A stretch of DNA of 34,663 bases from Pseudophaeobacter leonis (GCF_002087335.1 NZ_MWVJ01000012.1:1-34663), one strand, 5' to 3'. Shown: positions 17,331 through 26,679, numbered from the stretch's first letter. The notes: a model not told the origin generated them from the sequence alone. Numbers and translations are program-made.

Positions 17331-18133
17331 GCTGCTATCAAACCATCCAGGACTACGCCTTTCGCGCCTTTGGCTATGGCGAACGGCTGCTGCCCCGCAG
17401 TGATTTCACCCTGTGCGAGCAGTTCACGCTGATTGGCTCGGGGATGATGTGGAACATCTACTTTGGCGTGGTTGCCGTTGTGACTGGGTTTGTGCTGGCC
17501 AATCTTCTGGCGGTTGGCAAAAACGCAGCCCCCCCCTGGGCGCGCAAACCAGCGGAATGGTTTATCTTTTTGTTCCGCGGATCGCCCCTCTTTATCCAGT
17601 TCTTCTTTGCCTATTTCCTGTTTTTGAACCTGAAAAGTGTTTCAAGCGTTTTTGACCCGCTGTCTTCGGCCTGGGCCGGGGCGCTGATCGTGCTGTTCCT
17701 CAACACTGCCGCCTATTCCGCCGATATCTTTTATGGCGCCCTTCGGTCGATCCCCAGAGGCGATATCGAGGCGGCAGATGCCTACGGGCTGTCAGGCTGG
17801 TCGCGCTTTCGCGAAGTCATGTGGCCAACCATGATGCGCCTGGCCTGGCCTGCCTATACCAACGAGGCGATCTTTCTGTTTCACGCCACAACGCTGGTGT
17901 TCTTTTCCGGCTTTCCCGCCTGGCAGCAAAAGGGCGACGCGCTGTATTATGCCAACTATTTTGCCGACAAGACCTTCAACCCCTTTGTGCCCTACCCGAT
18001 CCTGGCCTTCTATTTCATTCTGCTGACGCTGGTCATCATCTCGCTTTTTGGCATGGTCAACACATGGCTGAACCGCCACCTGCCGCCAAACAGACGGCCC
18101 AAATTGAAGTTCAAACCGAACCTTCTGCGCTAA
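17327..18133 (+). CDS. Polar amino-acid ABC transporter permease 2 (HisM-like)
   Basis: A 268-residue inner-membrane permease with about five hydrophobic helices, for example MMWNIYFGVVAVVTGFVLANLL near residue 40. The segment FIFLFRGSPLFIQFFFAYF is the conserved entry to the domain. The EAA loop is DIEAADAYGLSGWSRFREVMWP. It pairs with permease 1 to form the pore. ATGA overlap at 17327-17330 couples the two genes. A terminator follows 20 bp after its stop, closing the transporter operon before the ligase genes. Confidence 0.9.
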   Translation: MSCYQTIQDYAFRAFGYGERLLPRSDFTLCEQFTLIGSGMMWNIYFGVVAVVTGFVLANLLAVGKNAAPPWARKPAEWFIFLFRGSPLFIQFFFAYFLFLNLKSVSSVFDPLSSAWAGALIVLFLNTAAYSADIFYGALRSIPRGDIEAADAYGLSGWSRFREVMWPTMMRLAWPAYTNEAIFLFHATTLVFFSGFPAWQQKGDALYYANYFADKTFNPFVPYPILAFYFILLTLVIISLFGMVNTWLNRHLPPNRRPKLKFKPNLLR

Positions 18134-18153
18134 AAGATCAAAATTTCACGGCT

Positions 18154-18181
18154 AAAATGGCTCCCTCGGGAGCCATTTTTT
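18154..18181 (+). terminator. Rho-independent terminator after the ABC transporter operon
   Basis: AAAATGGCTCCC (18154-18165) pairs with GGGAGCCATTTT (18168-18179), followed by more T. It is a strong intrinsic terminator with a very short loop. Confidence 0.92.
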
Positions 18182-18219
18182 ATGGCACGTCCTGGCCTGC
18201 CTGCGGCAAATCGCAAACT

Positions 18220-18229
18220 TTTGATCAAA
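18220..18229. promoter_or_regulatory. Palindrome TTTGATCAAA upstream of the first GS-like gene
   Basis: A perfect 10-bp palindrome about 62 bp before the start codon. A related sequence, TATGATCAAATC (about 19649-19660), lies just before the amidotransferase gene. These may be sites for a regulator of the ligase cluster; no known consensus is claimed. Confidence 0.3.
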
Positions 18230-18290
18230 TTCTCTTGGCTGATTTGAGATCCTGCGATACAAATGCGCTACGCCACCCAAGGAGCCGACC

Positions 18291-19609
18291 ATGGATTTGT
18301 CCACGCTGAAAACCATCCGCATTGCCGCCTGTGATGTGAACGGGCAAATGCGCGGCAAACGCATGCCTGCCACGCTGGCGGCCAAACTCAGTGACGGCTC
18401 CGCCCGGATGCCGCTGTCGACGCTCAACGTTGATATCTGGGGCCGCGACGTGGAAGACAGCCCGCTGGTGTTTGAAACAGGTGACGTTGATGGCATCCTT
18501 AAGCCCTCGGATCGTGGCCCGGTGCCGATGCCATGGCTTGACAGCCCCTCCGCCCTGATCCCCATGGTAATGGAGCGCGAAGATGGCGCGCCGTTCCTGG
18601 GGGATCCGCGTCAGATTCTGGCGCAGGTTCTGGCGCGCTACACGGCGCGTGGCTGGACTGTCCTGGCGGCCACCGAGATGGAATTCAATCTTGTCGACGA
18701 CAGCGGCAGCGAGCCCGGACCCCCCGCCCATCCCCATACGGGTCGCAAACTGGCACAACAATCCGTTCTTTCCGTCGCCGAGCTGGACGCCTTTGATGCC
18801 TTTTTCACCGATCTTTATGATGGCGCAGATGAGATGGGGATTCCGGCCCAGTCCGCCATTTCAGAAGCAGGATTAGGCCAGTTTGAAATCAATCTGGACC
18901 ACCAGAACGCGCTGCGCGCCGCCGAGATGCCTGGCTGTTTAAGGCTTTGGTAAAAGGGCTTGCCCGCAAGCACGGGCTGGCCGCCACCTTTATGGCAAAA
19001 CCCTATGCACAGGAGGCAGGCAACGGTATGCATGTGCATTTCTCGGTGGTGGACGAGACAGGCCGCAACGTCTTTGATGATGGCACCGAGACCGGCTCCG
19101 AGCTGTTGCACCAGGCGGTTGCCGGCTGTCTGGCCGCAATGCCTGCCAGCACGCTGATCTTTGCACCGCATGGTAACTCATACGAGCGTCTGGTGCCCGG
19201 CGCCCATGCCCCAACCGGAGCCGCCTGGGCCTATGAAAACCGCACGGCGGCCATCCGCATTCCCAGTGGAAGCCCAAAGGCGCGCCGTATTGAACACCGT
19301 ACCGCCGGTGGCGACATCAACCCCTATCTGATGCTCTCGGTGGTGCTAGGCGCCGCCATGCTGGGCATTGAGGATGAAATGGTGCCGCCGCCCGCCTCAA
19401 CCGGCAATATCTACGACATTGAGGGTCTGCCGCAGCTGGCTGCGGACTGGGAGGCGGCGATTGCCTTGTTTGAAGACAGTGCCCTGATTGCCCGGATCCT
19501 GCCAAAGATGATGATCTGCAACCTCGCCATGACCAAACGACAAGAGCTTGCTGGCTTTGCTGACATGCCACAAGAGCGGCATTGGCTCAGCTGGTTGGAG
19601 GCGGTATAA
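18291..19609 (+). pseudogene. Glutamine synthetase family ligase 1 (PuuA/GlnA-like), frameshifted
   Basis: A GS-fold gamma-glutamyl ligase of about 439 residues once joined. It would join glutamate to an amine or ammonia with ATP. Catalytic segments are AATEMEFNLV, GLGQFEINLDHQ, GNGMHVHFSV, ENRTAAIRIP and EHRTAGGDINPYL. The frame breaks near 18924-18926, where one base is lost: DHQNALRAAE becomes MPGCLRLW and a stop, while the other frame gives DAWLFKALVKGLARKHGLAATFMAKPY. GGAG precedes ATG 18291. The short N-terminal domain and the neighbouring amidotransferase and FAD oxidoreductase suggest a gamma-glutamylamine synthetase, not ammonia assimilation; the amine is unknown. Confidence 0.85.
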
Positions 19610-19669
19610 ACACGGATTGCCTGGGGCATCGACCTCAGCCTGCTAAAATATGATCAAATCTGGTGAACT

Positions 19670-20350
19670 ATGAAAATCGGCATTTTGCAAACTGGCCACG
19701 CTCCTGACGACCTCATTGAGGCTTCGGGGGACTATGACCAGATGTTTCGTGACCTTCTGGCCGGCCACGGCTTTGAGTTTGAAACCTATGCCGTGGTGGA
19801 TGACATCTTCCCGCAAAGCGCCGCAGCCGCCGATGGCTGGATCATCACCGGCTCACGCCATGGCGCCTATGAGGATCACGCGTGGATTGCGCCGCTAGAG
19901 GCGCTGATCCGCGAGATCCACGCCAAAAAGCAACCCATGCCCGGCATCTGCTTTGGCCATCAGATCATTGCCCAGGCTTTGGGTGGCAAGGTTGCCAAAT
20001 ATGACGGCGGCTGGGCGGTGGGCCATGTCACCTATCAGCAGGATGGCAAGCCACTGACCCTCAACGCCTGGCATCAGGACCAGGTGGTTGAGCTGCCAGC
20101 CGGGGCGCGCGTGCTGGCCGGCAATGACTTTTGTAAAAATGGCGTTCTCGCCTATGGCGACCACATCTGGACCCTGCAGCCCCACCCCGAGTTTCGCAAC
20201 GAATTCACCGGTGGGCTGATCGAGAAACGCGGCCGGGGTGTGGTGCCCGATGATGTTTTGGATCAGGCTGCCCAAGGCCTTGATGCCCCCGTCGACTCCC
20301 TATCTATTGCAACCTTCCTCGCAGATTTTATGAAGCAAGAGAGGACTTGA
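19670..20350 (+). CDS. Class I glutamine amidotransferase-like hydrolase (PuuD-like role suggested)
   Basis: A 226-residue class I glutamine amidotransferase domain with no synthetase domain attached. The nucleophile elbow is GICFGHQ with Cys94, and the His-Glu pair is in LQPHPEF (His172, Glu174). The oxyanion region ITGSRHGAYED lies near residue 59. Enclosed between two GS-like ligases, it is a good candidate to hydrolyse a gamma-glutamyl amide such as gamma-glutamyl-GABA and release glutamate; stand-alone GMP-synthase-like domains also look like this. Its TGA overlaps the next ATG by one base (TGATG), so the ligase that follows is co-translated. Confidence 0.85.
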   Translation: MKIGILQTGHAPDDLIEASGDYDQMFRDLLAGHGFEFETYAVVDDIFPQSAAAADGWIITGSRHGAYEDHAWIAPLEALIREIHAKKQPMPGICFGHQIIAQALGGKVAKYDGGWAVGHVTYQQDGKPLTLNAWHQDQVVELPAGARVLAGNDFCKNGVLAYGDHIWTLQPHPEFRNEFTGGLIEKRGRGVVPDDVLDQAAQGLDAPVDSLSIATFLADFMKQERT

Positions 20351-21709
20351 TGTCAGCCTGGCTTGACGATCTTCCCGAAGCGGCAAAAACCTATCTGGAG
20401 GGCCGTCGTCTCGACGAAGTAGAATGCGTCATCTCGGACCTCGCCGGCACTGCCCGTGGGAAGGCAGTGCCGGCGTCAAAATTCTCCAAGCAGGATTTCT
20501 TTCACCTGCCTGCCAGCATCTTTTACCAGACCATCACCGGTGACTGGGCTGAGGCCGCCGATGAAGACGGCTGGATCGAAAAAGACATGACCCTGCACCC
20601 GGACATGTCCACCGCCACCGCAGCCCCTTGGACCGGTGACTGGACCCTGCAGGTGATCCACGACGCCTTTGATCGCGCAGGCAATCCGATTGCCTATAGC
20701 CCGCGCAACGTCTTGAAACGCGTCGTGCAGCTCTATCATGATCAGGGCTGGAAGCCGATTGTGGCGCCTGAGATGGAGTTCTTTCTGGTCGCCCGCATCA
20801 TTGATCCTGCCAAAAAGAACGAACCCATGATGGGCCGCTCTGGCCGACCTGCAGCCGCGCGCCAGGCCTATTCCATGACGGCAGTGGATGAATTTGGCCC
20901 GGTGATCGACGATATCTATGACTTTGCCGAGGCCCAGGGGTTTGAAATCGACGGCATCACCCAGGAAGGTGGCGCCGGACAGCTGGAAATCAACCTGCTG
21001 CACGGCGATCCGGTCAAACTGGCCGATGAGGTGTTTTATTTCAAACGGCTGATCCGCGAAGCCGCGCTGCGCCACGACTGCTTTGCCACCTTCATGGCAA
21101 AGCCGATCGAGAACGAGCCAGGCTCAGCAATGCATATCCACCACTCGGTGCTTGATGTTGAGACCGGCAAAAACATCTTTTCCGATGATGCGGGCGAAGA
21201 GACCGAGGCCTTTTACCACTTTATCGCAGGTCTGCAGAACCATCTGCCCGCAGGCATCGCGGTGCTGGCCCCCTATGTGAACTCCTACCGGCGCTACGTT
21301 AAGGACCACGCCGCGCCAATCAATCTGGAATGGGCCCGCGACAACCGGACCACCGGCATTCGCATTCCGCTTTCCAGCCCTTCGGCCCGCAGGGTAGAGA
21401 ACCGGATCGCGGGTATGGATTGTAACCCCTACCTCGGCATCGCGGTCTCCCTGGCCTGTGGCTACCTGGGCTTGATGCAGAAAAAGAACCCGGGCAACCA
21501 GTTCAAAGGCAATGCCTATGAAGGGGAAGGCGACATTCCTCAGGTCATGGGCAGTGCGCTGGATCGTTTTTGAAGCCGCCACCGAGCTGCACGAGATTTT
21601 GGGACCAGAGTTTGCCCGCGTCTACAGCACTGTAAAACGCGCCGAATATGACGAGTTTCTGCAAGTCATCTCCCCCTGGGAGCGCGAGCATCTGCTGATG
21701 AACGTCTAG
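20350..21709 (+). pseudogene. Glutamine synthetase family ligase 2 (PuuA-like), frameshifted near its end
   Basis: A second GS-fold ligase, about 452 residues when repaired. Motifs are APEMEFFLVARI, GAGQLEINLLHGD, SAMHIHHSV, DNRTTGIRIP and ENRIAGMDCNPYL. It is longer at the N terminus than ligase 1 and closer to gamma-glutamylputrescine synthetase. The last 45 residues are displaced by one extra T in the run at 21567-21571: with four T the sequence reads SALDRFEAATELHEILGPEFARVYSTVK and ends at TAG 21707-21709. As written it stops at 21573. The catalytic core is complete before the break. ATG 20350 is preferred to TTG 20347. Homopolymer error is likely. Confidence 0.88.
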
Positions 21710-21719
21710 GCCTGTCGTC

Positions 21720-21745
21720 GAGAAAACTGGTGTTGAGAAAACTGG
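21720..21745. repeat. 15-bp tandem duplication after GS-like gene 2
   Basis: GAGAAAACTGG occurs at 21720-21730 and again at 21735-21745, period 15. It directly precedes a terminator hairpin. Confidence 0.6.
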
Positions 21746-21775
21746 CTGCCACTGTCTCTTTCGGTGGCAGCTTCT
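21745..21775 (+). terminator. Probable terminator or stable hairpin after GS-like gene 2
   Basis: GCTGCCACTG (21745-21754) pairs with CGGTGGCAGC (21762-21771), with one G-U pair, around a seven-base loop, and is followed by TTCT. It lies about 35 bp after the ligase stop, so the FAD oxidoreductase gene may have its own promoter. Confidence 0.6.
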
Positions 21776-21908
21776 CTGAATAGCGACCCTCGTGGCGGGC
21801 AAATTAAAATTCCTTCCTGGCCTCACAGGCCTGGGTGCTGCTGGGCGCAGACCTAACACGCCTGCGCTGTGCCCCTGCGAACAGTCCTGCTGACAAAACG
21901 GTGAAAAA

Positions 21909-23218
21909 ATGGCTTTGAACCTGCTGCACTCCAATGACCGGAAGGGCACATATCCCAACAGCTGGTATGCTGCGACAGCAACGCCCCCAGATCCTTATCC
22001 AACGCTTGACAGCGAGATCCGTGCCGATGTTTGCATCATCGGCGGCGGCTATACCGGGCTCTCGGCTGCGCTGCATATGGCTGAGGCCGGAATGGATGTG
22101 GTCTTACTGGACGCTCACAGAGTTGGCTTTGGCGCTTCCGGGCGTAACGGGGGCCAGCTCGGCAGCGGACAAAGGCTGGACCAGGAAGGTCTAGAAGGTC
22201 TTGTCGGCGCCCCCGAGGCGCAAACGCTGTGGCAGTTGGGGGAAGAGGCCAAAGCGCTGGTGAAATCCCTTATCAGCAAGCATAAAATCGACTGCCACCT
22301 GCGTCCCGGTGTGGCCTGGACGGGCTCAAACAAGAGAGACGTGGCGCATCTGCATGACTATGCTCACCATCTGCAGGATCACTATGGCTATGGCGACGTC
22401 GAGCTTCTGACTGAAGAAGAGTGCCAGCAGATGTGCCCCTCGCCGGCCTACAAAGGCGGCATGGTGGATCACGGAGCCGGCCATCTGCACCCTCTGAACC
22501 TCGCCCTCGGGTTGGCCCGCGCCGCCGCAGGTGCCGGTGCGCGCCTGCATGAAAACAGCGAAGTGCTGGAGATCCAAGAGGGGGCTGAGCTGCGCGTCAA
22601 AACTGCCAACGGCGAGGTCCGCGCTGATCAACTGTTCCTTGCCTGCAACGGCTATCTTGGCGGCCTCAACCGCCAGGTCGCTGCAAAGGTCATGCCAATC
22701 AACAACTTCGTCGTTGCGACCGAACCTCTGGGAGAGGAAGCCAGCCGCGTGTTGCGCCGCGATGTAGCGGTTGCCGATAGTAAGTTCGTGGTCAATTATT
22801 TCCGCCTGAGCCATGATAAGCGACTGCTGTTTGGTGGTGGCGAAAGCTACGGCTACCGCTTCCCTGCCGATATTGAGGCCGTGGTGCGCAAGCCGATGAC
22901 AGAGGTCTTTCCGCATCTCCCCGACGTAAAGATCGACTATGCCTGGGGGGGCACGCTGGGCATCACCATGAAACGCATGCCTATCTGGCGCGCCTTGCAC
23001 CAAACGTGCTGTCGGCCTCTGGCTATTCGGGTCATGGCGTTGGCACCGCGATCCATGCAGGCCAGTTAATGGCCCGCGCTGTACAGGGCGAGGCCGAGGG
23101 GTTTGAGACAATGGCCAAAATACCGGCTCCCAGCTTCCCGGGCGGACCTGCCATGCGCTCACCGCTTCTGGCCCTGGCAATGACCTGGTATGCCCTGCGC
23201 GACCGCATCGGTCTCTAA
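21909..23218 (+). pseudogene. FAD-dependent DAO-family oxidoreductase (PuuB/OrdL-like), frameshifted
   Basis: A D-amino-acid-oxidase-fold flavoenzyme, about 436 residues if joined. The dinucleotide motif is CIIGGGYTGLSAALHMAEAG near residue 42, followed by GASGRNGGQLGSG, which is characteristic of gamma-glutamylputrescine oxidase and relatives. One C is missing at about 22980-22981: restored, MKRMPYLARLAPNVLSASGYSGHGVGTAIHAGQL runs into the C-terminal FAD-closing segment. As written the frame ends at 23069 with an unrelated tail. It would oxidise the gamma-glutamylamine made by the upstream ligases to the aldehyde plus H2O2. A terminator follows. No aldehyde dehydrogenase is present in the window. 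Confidence 0.85.
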
Positions 23219-23245
23219 AACAGCAAAGATTTCCAAGCCGTCATG

Positions 23246-23284
23246 CGCCCTGTTTCAGCTCTGCCTGAACAGGGCGTTTTCCGT
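23246..23284 (+). terminator. Terminator of the FAD oxidoreductase gene
   Basis: CGCCCTGTT (23246-23254) pairs with AACAGGGCG (23268-23276), with an inner CAG/CTG pairing, and is followed by TTTTCCGTTTT. Confidence 0.85.
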
Positions 23285-23431
23285 TTTGAGCCTGTAGCCC
23301 GCGCTCCCTGGCGCGCCTCGTAACAAATCTGTGAAATTTCGCCGACCATTGCATCGAATTTGCCCTGCCCCCTTGGCAGCGCCGCCTCCTTGTTTTATAT
23401 TTTCAAAAACCATAATTCAGGAATTTGAAAT

Positions 23432-24640
23432 ATGTCTCTGCCTCCGAATGTCCATGATGCTGAGCCAATCCCAGACTCTGCCCGTGCCGCCATCGACGCT
23501 TTGATGAAATCTGGCGATCTGTTTCGCTACACAGCCCCCGCAGACGCACCGGTTGCGCTTTTGGAGCAGGAATTCGCGGCTCTGCTGGGCTGCAAATATG
23601 CTTTGGCTGTGTCATCCTGTTCGGCAGCTCTGTTTCTGTCTCGGAAAGCGCTGGACCTGCCCCGTGATGCCCGCGTCCTGATCCCCGGCTTCACCTTTGC
23701 CGCCGTGCCTTCGGCGGTGGTGCATGCCGACTGCGTCCCGGTGCTATGCGAAGTTGGCGAGCACTATCGCATCGACATGGCCGATTTTGAGGCCCGCCTT
23801 GCGGCCGACATCCAGGCCGTCATTATCAGCCACATGCGCGGCCATACCTCTGATATGGATGCGATTTTGTCCCTCTGTGACGCACGCGGCATTCCGGTGA
23901 TCGAGGACGCAGCCCATTCTCTCGGCACCACCTGGAACGGACGAAACATTGGCACTCTGGGCAAGATCGGCTGCTTTTCCTTTCAGTCCTATAAGATGAT
24001 CAACGCCGGCGAGGGCGGGAGCCTGATCACAGATGACGCCGAGCTGGTGGCGCGTGCCGTGATCATGTCAGGCGCCTATGAACACAACTGGCAAAAGCAT
24101 AAGGGGCCAAAAGGCGACAACAGCCCTGATCTGGCCAATGCCTTTGGCAAGTGGCAGAACCAGTTGCCCTTGTATAATCTGCGGATGAGCAATCTCTCGG
24201 CGGTCGTCATTCGCCCACAGCTGCCAGAGCTGACCCGCAGGGTGCGGGATGGCTTGAAAAATCACGACTATGTTGCGGGCCGCCTGAACAGCTCACCTTT
24301 CTTCAACGTCCCCGCGCCCCTTGGGCCAGAGCAACGCGCCCCGGATTCAATTCAGTTCAATCTGGTGGGCATGAGCGACGATCAGATCACTGCGTTTTCG
24401 CAGGCCACTGCCGAGGCTGGTGTCAAGGTGCAGATCTTTGGCCGCTCCGCCGACAATGCGCGCGCTTTCTGGAACTGGCAATTCATCAAGGATTTGCCAG
24501 AGCTGCCGCAAACCCGAGCCATGCTGATGCAGGCCTGCGATGTCCGGCTGCCCGTGCGTTTAAGCCGCGAAGAACTGGATGTGATTGCCGAAATCCTGCT
24601 TGGTGCAGTTACCGCAACCATGGCCCGCGTCGCCGCATAA
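23432..24640 (+). CDS. DegT/DnrJ/EryC1/StrS aminotransferase family protein
   Basis: A 402-residue PLP enzyme of the sugar-aminotransferase class. The cofactor Asp is in VIEDAAHSLG (Asp159), and the Schiff-base Lys is in FSFQSYKMINAGEGG (Lys188). SSCSAALFL near residue 61 binds the phosphate. AGGA lies nine bases before the start. Relatives transfer an amino group to keto-sugars for surface glycans or antibiotics, but no glycan genes are near. Others act on small amino or keto compounds. It follows the gamma-glutamyl cluster after a terminator and about 210 bp, so it is probably a separate unit, and its substrate is unknown. Confidence 0.87.
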   Translation: MSLPPNVHDAEPIPDSARAAIDALMKSGDLFRYTAPADAPVALLEQEFAALLGCKYALAVSSCSAALFLSRKALDLPRDARVLIPGFTFAAVPSAVVHADCVPVLCEVGEHYRIDMADFEARLAADIQAVIISHMRGHTSDMDAILSLCDARGIPVIEDAAHSLGTTWNGRNIGTLGKIGCFSFQSYKMINAGEGGSLITDDAELVARAVIMSGAYEHNWQKHKGPKGDNSPDLANAFGKWQNQLPLYNLRMSNLSAVVIRPQLPELTRRVRDGLKNHDYVAGRLNSSPFFNVPAPLGPEQRAPDSIQFNLVGMSDDQITAFSQATAEAGVKVQIFGRSADNARAFWNWQFIKDLPELPQTRAMLMQACDVRLPVRLSREELDVIAEILLGAVTATMARVAA

Positions 24641-24665
24641 AGCACCCTTGCCATATCCCGGTTGC

Positions 24666-24687
24666 GCAGCGCGCCTTGGCGCGCTGC
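24666..24687. terminator. Ten-base-pair perfect hairpin after the DegT gene
   Basis: GCAGCGCGCC (24666-24675) is perfectly complementary to GGCGCGCTGC (24678-24687) with a two-base gap. It lies 26 bp after the stop and lacks a T tract; it probably acts together with the next hairpin. Confidence 0.5.
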
Positions 24688-24698
24688 CGGGCCCAACT

Positions 24699-24726
24699 GA
24701 AAGAGCCCCCTTTGGGGGCGGCTTTC
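24699..24726 (+). terminator. Second hairpin after the DegT gene
   Basis: GCCCCC (24705-24710) pairs with GGGGGC (24714-24719), and outer GAAAG/CTTTC pairs extend the stem past a small internal loop. Confidence 0.6.
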
Positions 24727-24786
24727 AGGCGGGAGCCTCGCCCTCTTTTTATCTGGCCACCTAGCCTTGCATCAACACATCGGCCT

Positions 24787-24819
24787 CAAAAACGAAAGGC
24801 CCCGAAAACCTCGGAGCCT
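24787..24819 (-). terminator. Terminator of phaR (minus strand)
   Basis: Read on the minus strand, AGGCTCCGA and TCGGGGCCT pair through nine positions with one G-U pair around a five-base loop (plus-strand arms 24797-24805 and 24811-24819). A T-rich tract, TTCGTTTTT, follows. It lies about 63 bp past the phaR stop. Confidence 0.8.
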
Positions 24820-24882
24820 CTTTTGGGTTTTGGTCCAGTCTTCAGGTCCTGTCTTCAGCTCCAACCTTGATACAGCTGACGC

Positions 24883-25456
24883 CTATTTCAGCTTGGACAG
24901 CTTTTCCTGTAATTCCGACAGTTGGCGTTTGATCGCATCCAGGTCTTCGCCACTGCCCTCTTTTGCGCTGGTATCTTCAGGAGCAGCAGCAGGGCTGCCC
25001 CATCCGCCAGCCAAACCACCCGGTAGCCCGCTGGTCATCGCTTTCAAAAAGGCCTCTTGCTGCTGTTTCAGCGCGTCAAAACCCGGCACCTGAGACATGG
25101 GGCTCATTGCGGAGATGTTTTCGACCATTTGTGATTGGCTATCACGCAACATATATCAAACGAGGTCTGCAAGAACTGCGGCATCATCCCGCCACCGGCT
25201 GCATATAGCTGCGGACCAAATCGTTCAGCACGTTCACCGGTAAAATATTCTCGCCGCGGCTTTCGTGTTCCGCAATGATTTGCAACAGATATTGCCGCGT
25301 GAGGTCATCGCCCGATTTCAGATCCACGATCTGGACCTCACGCCCCTCACGGATAAACCCCGCAATATCTTCCAGAGTGACATAGTCGCTGGTCTCGGTG
25401 TTGTACAAACGCCGACTGGCATATCGTTTCAGCAGGGGTTTTTCATTATCCGCCAT
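24883..25456 (-). pseudogene. phaR: Polyhydroxyalkanoate synthesis repressor PhaR, frame broken twice
   Basis: PhaR senses PHA granules and represses phasin and other PHA genes. The N-terminal DNA-binding and PHB-binding domain is intact: LLKRYASRRLYNTETSDYVT near residue 8, then QIVDLKSGDDLTRQYLLQII. The break comes after SYMQPVAG: a base is missing in the CCC run at 25188-25190 (plus strand), and an extra AT lies in ATATAT at 25151-25156. Repaired, the chain reads MMPQFLQTSFDMLRDSQSQM and ends at 24883, about 190 residues. GGGAGGG stands before the start. A PhaR box 21 bp upstream suggests self-repression. Short repeat runs make sequence error the likely cause. Confidence 0.88.
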
Positions 25457-25476
25457 ACTGTCCCTCCCCGGACATG

Positions 25477-25487
25477 ATGCATTGCAG
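25477..25487. promoter_or_regulatory. PhaR box upstream of phaR
   Basis: ATGCATTGCAG fits the CTGC-N3-GCAG inverted repeat with one mismatch in the left arm. It is 21 bp upstream of the phaR start codon, which suggests autoregulation. Confidence 0.55.
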
Positions 25488-25655
25488 AAAAAAGACTATG
25501 CGAGCGCAGCACAAAAGAAAAGCCTGCAGAACAGGTTGGTCTGCTTGGCGCTCTCGCGAACCGGACCATTGCCACTTGATACACCCCAAAATTCCGCTTG
25601 AGCTCAACTGTACTTGAGGTTTTAGAAAGGTCACCGCAGTAACAGGAGATGCGGG

Positions 25656-26527
25656 TTGAACATTTTGATCCTTGGGGGCACAGGCTCCATTGGCAGCGCC
25701 GTGACGGCCGAACTGGTCGCCGCCCATCATCAGGTTGTCGGCCTCTGCCGTTCGCAGGCCTCAGCCAAAAAACTCACAGCCCTTGGCGCGCGGCCCGTTC
25801 AGGGCGATCTGCGCGCGCCCAAAGGCTGGTATGATGCATTGCAAAACGCTGATGCGGTCATTCAGGTGGCCTGCACCTTTGAAGACAACATGGGGGCGGT
25901 TGATAGCCTCACCATAGAGGCCATAGGCCAAGAGGCCCGGCGACGCAGGCAGCCTCTGCGTGTCCTTTATACCGGGGGATGCTGGCTCTATGGAGAAACC
26001 GGCGACCTGATCGCCAGTGAGACCAGTGCCCGCCGCCCAATTCCGGCCTTTGCCTGGATGGAGCAGAACGCTGGCAGTCTGCTGGAAGATCCAAACCTGA
26101 ACTGCTGCGTGGTGCATCCTGCCATGGTCTACCATGAAAGCGGTGGCGGCGTTTTTGCGCGTATGCTGCAACAGGCCTCTGTCGGCTTGCCGCTCGAAGT
26201 CTGGGGCAGCCTTCACACCCGCTGGCCGCTGGTTCATCGTCGCGACCTGGCCCGCGCTTACCGGATGCTGATTGAGCGTCCCGGCCTTGGCGGGCACTAT
26301 AATGTCGCGGCCCAATCTGGCGTGCCGGTGCAGGAAATCCTGACGGAGATCGTCACGCGCCACCGCCATGCGGCGCCTATGTGGTGCGCAACCGCAAACA
26401 TGTGATGCAGAAATACGGCGCCTGGGCCGAGGGTCCGACACTGGACCAACAAATCCGCGCTGAAAAGATCCATGAGACCTGCGGCTGGGTGCCCGAGATA
26501 AGCGACTTTACCCAAGCCCGTTTCTGA
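25656..26527 (+). pseudogene. NAD-dependent epimerase/dehydratase family protein, frameshifted
   Basis: An extended short-chain dehydrogenase-like protein, about 290 residues if joined. The NAD(P) motif GGTGSIG is at residues 8-14, the family segment GDLRAPKGWYDALQNADAVIQVA follows, and YTGGCWLYGETGD holds a YxxxG-like region. TTG 25656 is the start, with AGGAG eight bases before it. One base is lost near 26370: the other frame continues GAYVVRNRKHVMQKYGAWAEGPTLDQQIRAEKIHETCGWVP to TGA at 26525-26527. Divergent from phaR, so they share a 199-bp promoter region. The substrate is not recognisable. Confidence 0.8.
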
Positions 26528-26586
26528 AACCAGCTAGTGCAAAGCAACCCCGTTCCGGCGCGCACCAAGCTGCGCTTTGCGCACAG

Positions 26587-26645
26587 GCCAGATGCGAGAT
26601 AGCCAAATGCGAGATGGCCAGATGCGAGATGCGAGATGGCCAAAC
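26587..26645. repeat. 15-bp tandem repeat, about three copies
   Basis: Three copies of GCCARATGCGAGATR start at 26587, 26602 and 26617, followed by a partial copy (GCGAGATG) and the start of another (GCCAAACG). They end immediately before a strong hairpin. There are no spacers, so this is not a CRISPR. Confidence 0.85.
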
Positions 26646-26646
26646 G

Positions 26647-26679
26647 AAAAAGGACAGGTCGAGGAGACCTGTCCTTTTT
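26647..26679. terminator. Bidirectional terminator between epimerase-like gene and phaP
   Basis: AAAAAGGACAGGTC (26647-26660) and GACCTGTCCTTTTT (26666-26679) are perfectly complementary over 14 bp, with a five-base loop. The A and T runs at the ends make it functional on both strands, for the epimerase-like gene (+) and phaP (-). Confidence 0.93.

Noticed and set aside
21560..21580. Programmed frameshift at the TTTTT run in GS-like gene 2
   Set aside because: No slippery heptamer with downstream stem, and many unrelated genes in the window have similar one-base breaks, so error is simpler.
26587..26645. CRISPR array
   Set aside because: Units are adjacent 15-bp repeats with no spacers, and no cas genes are near.
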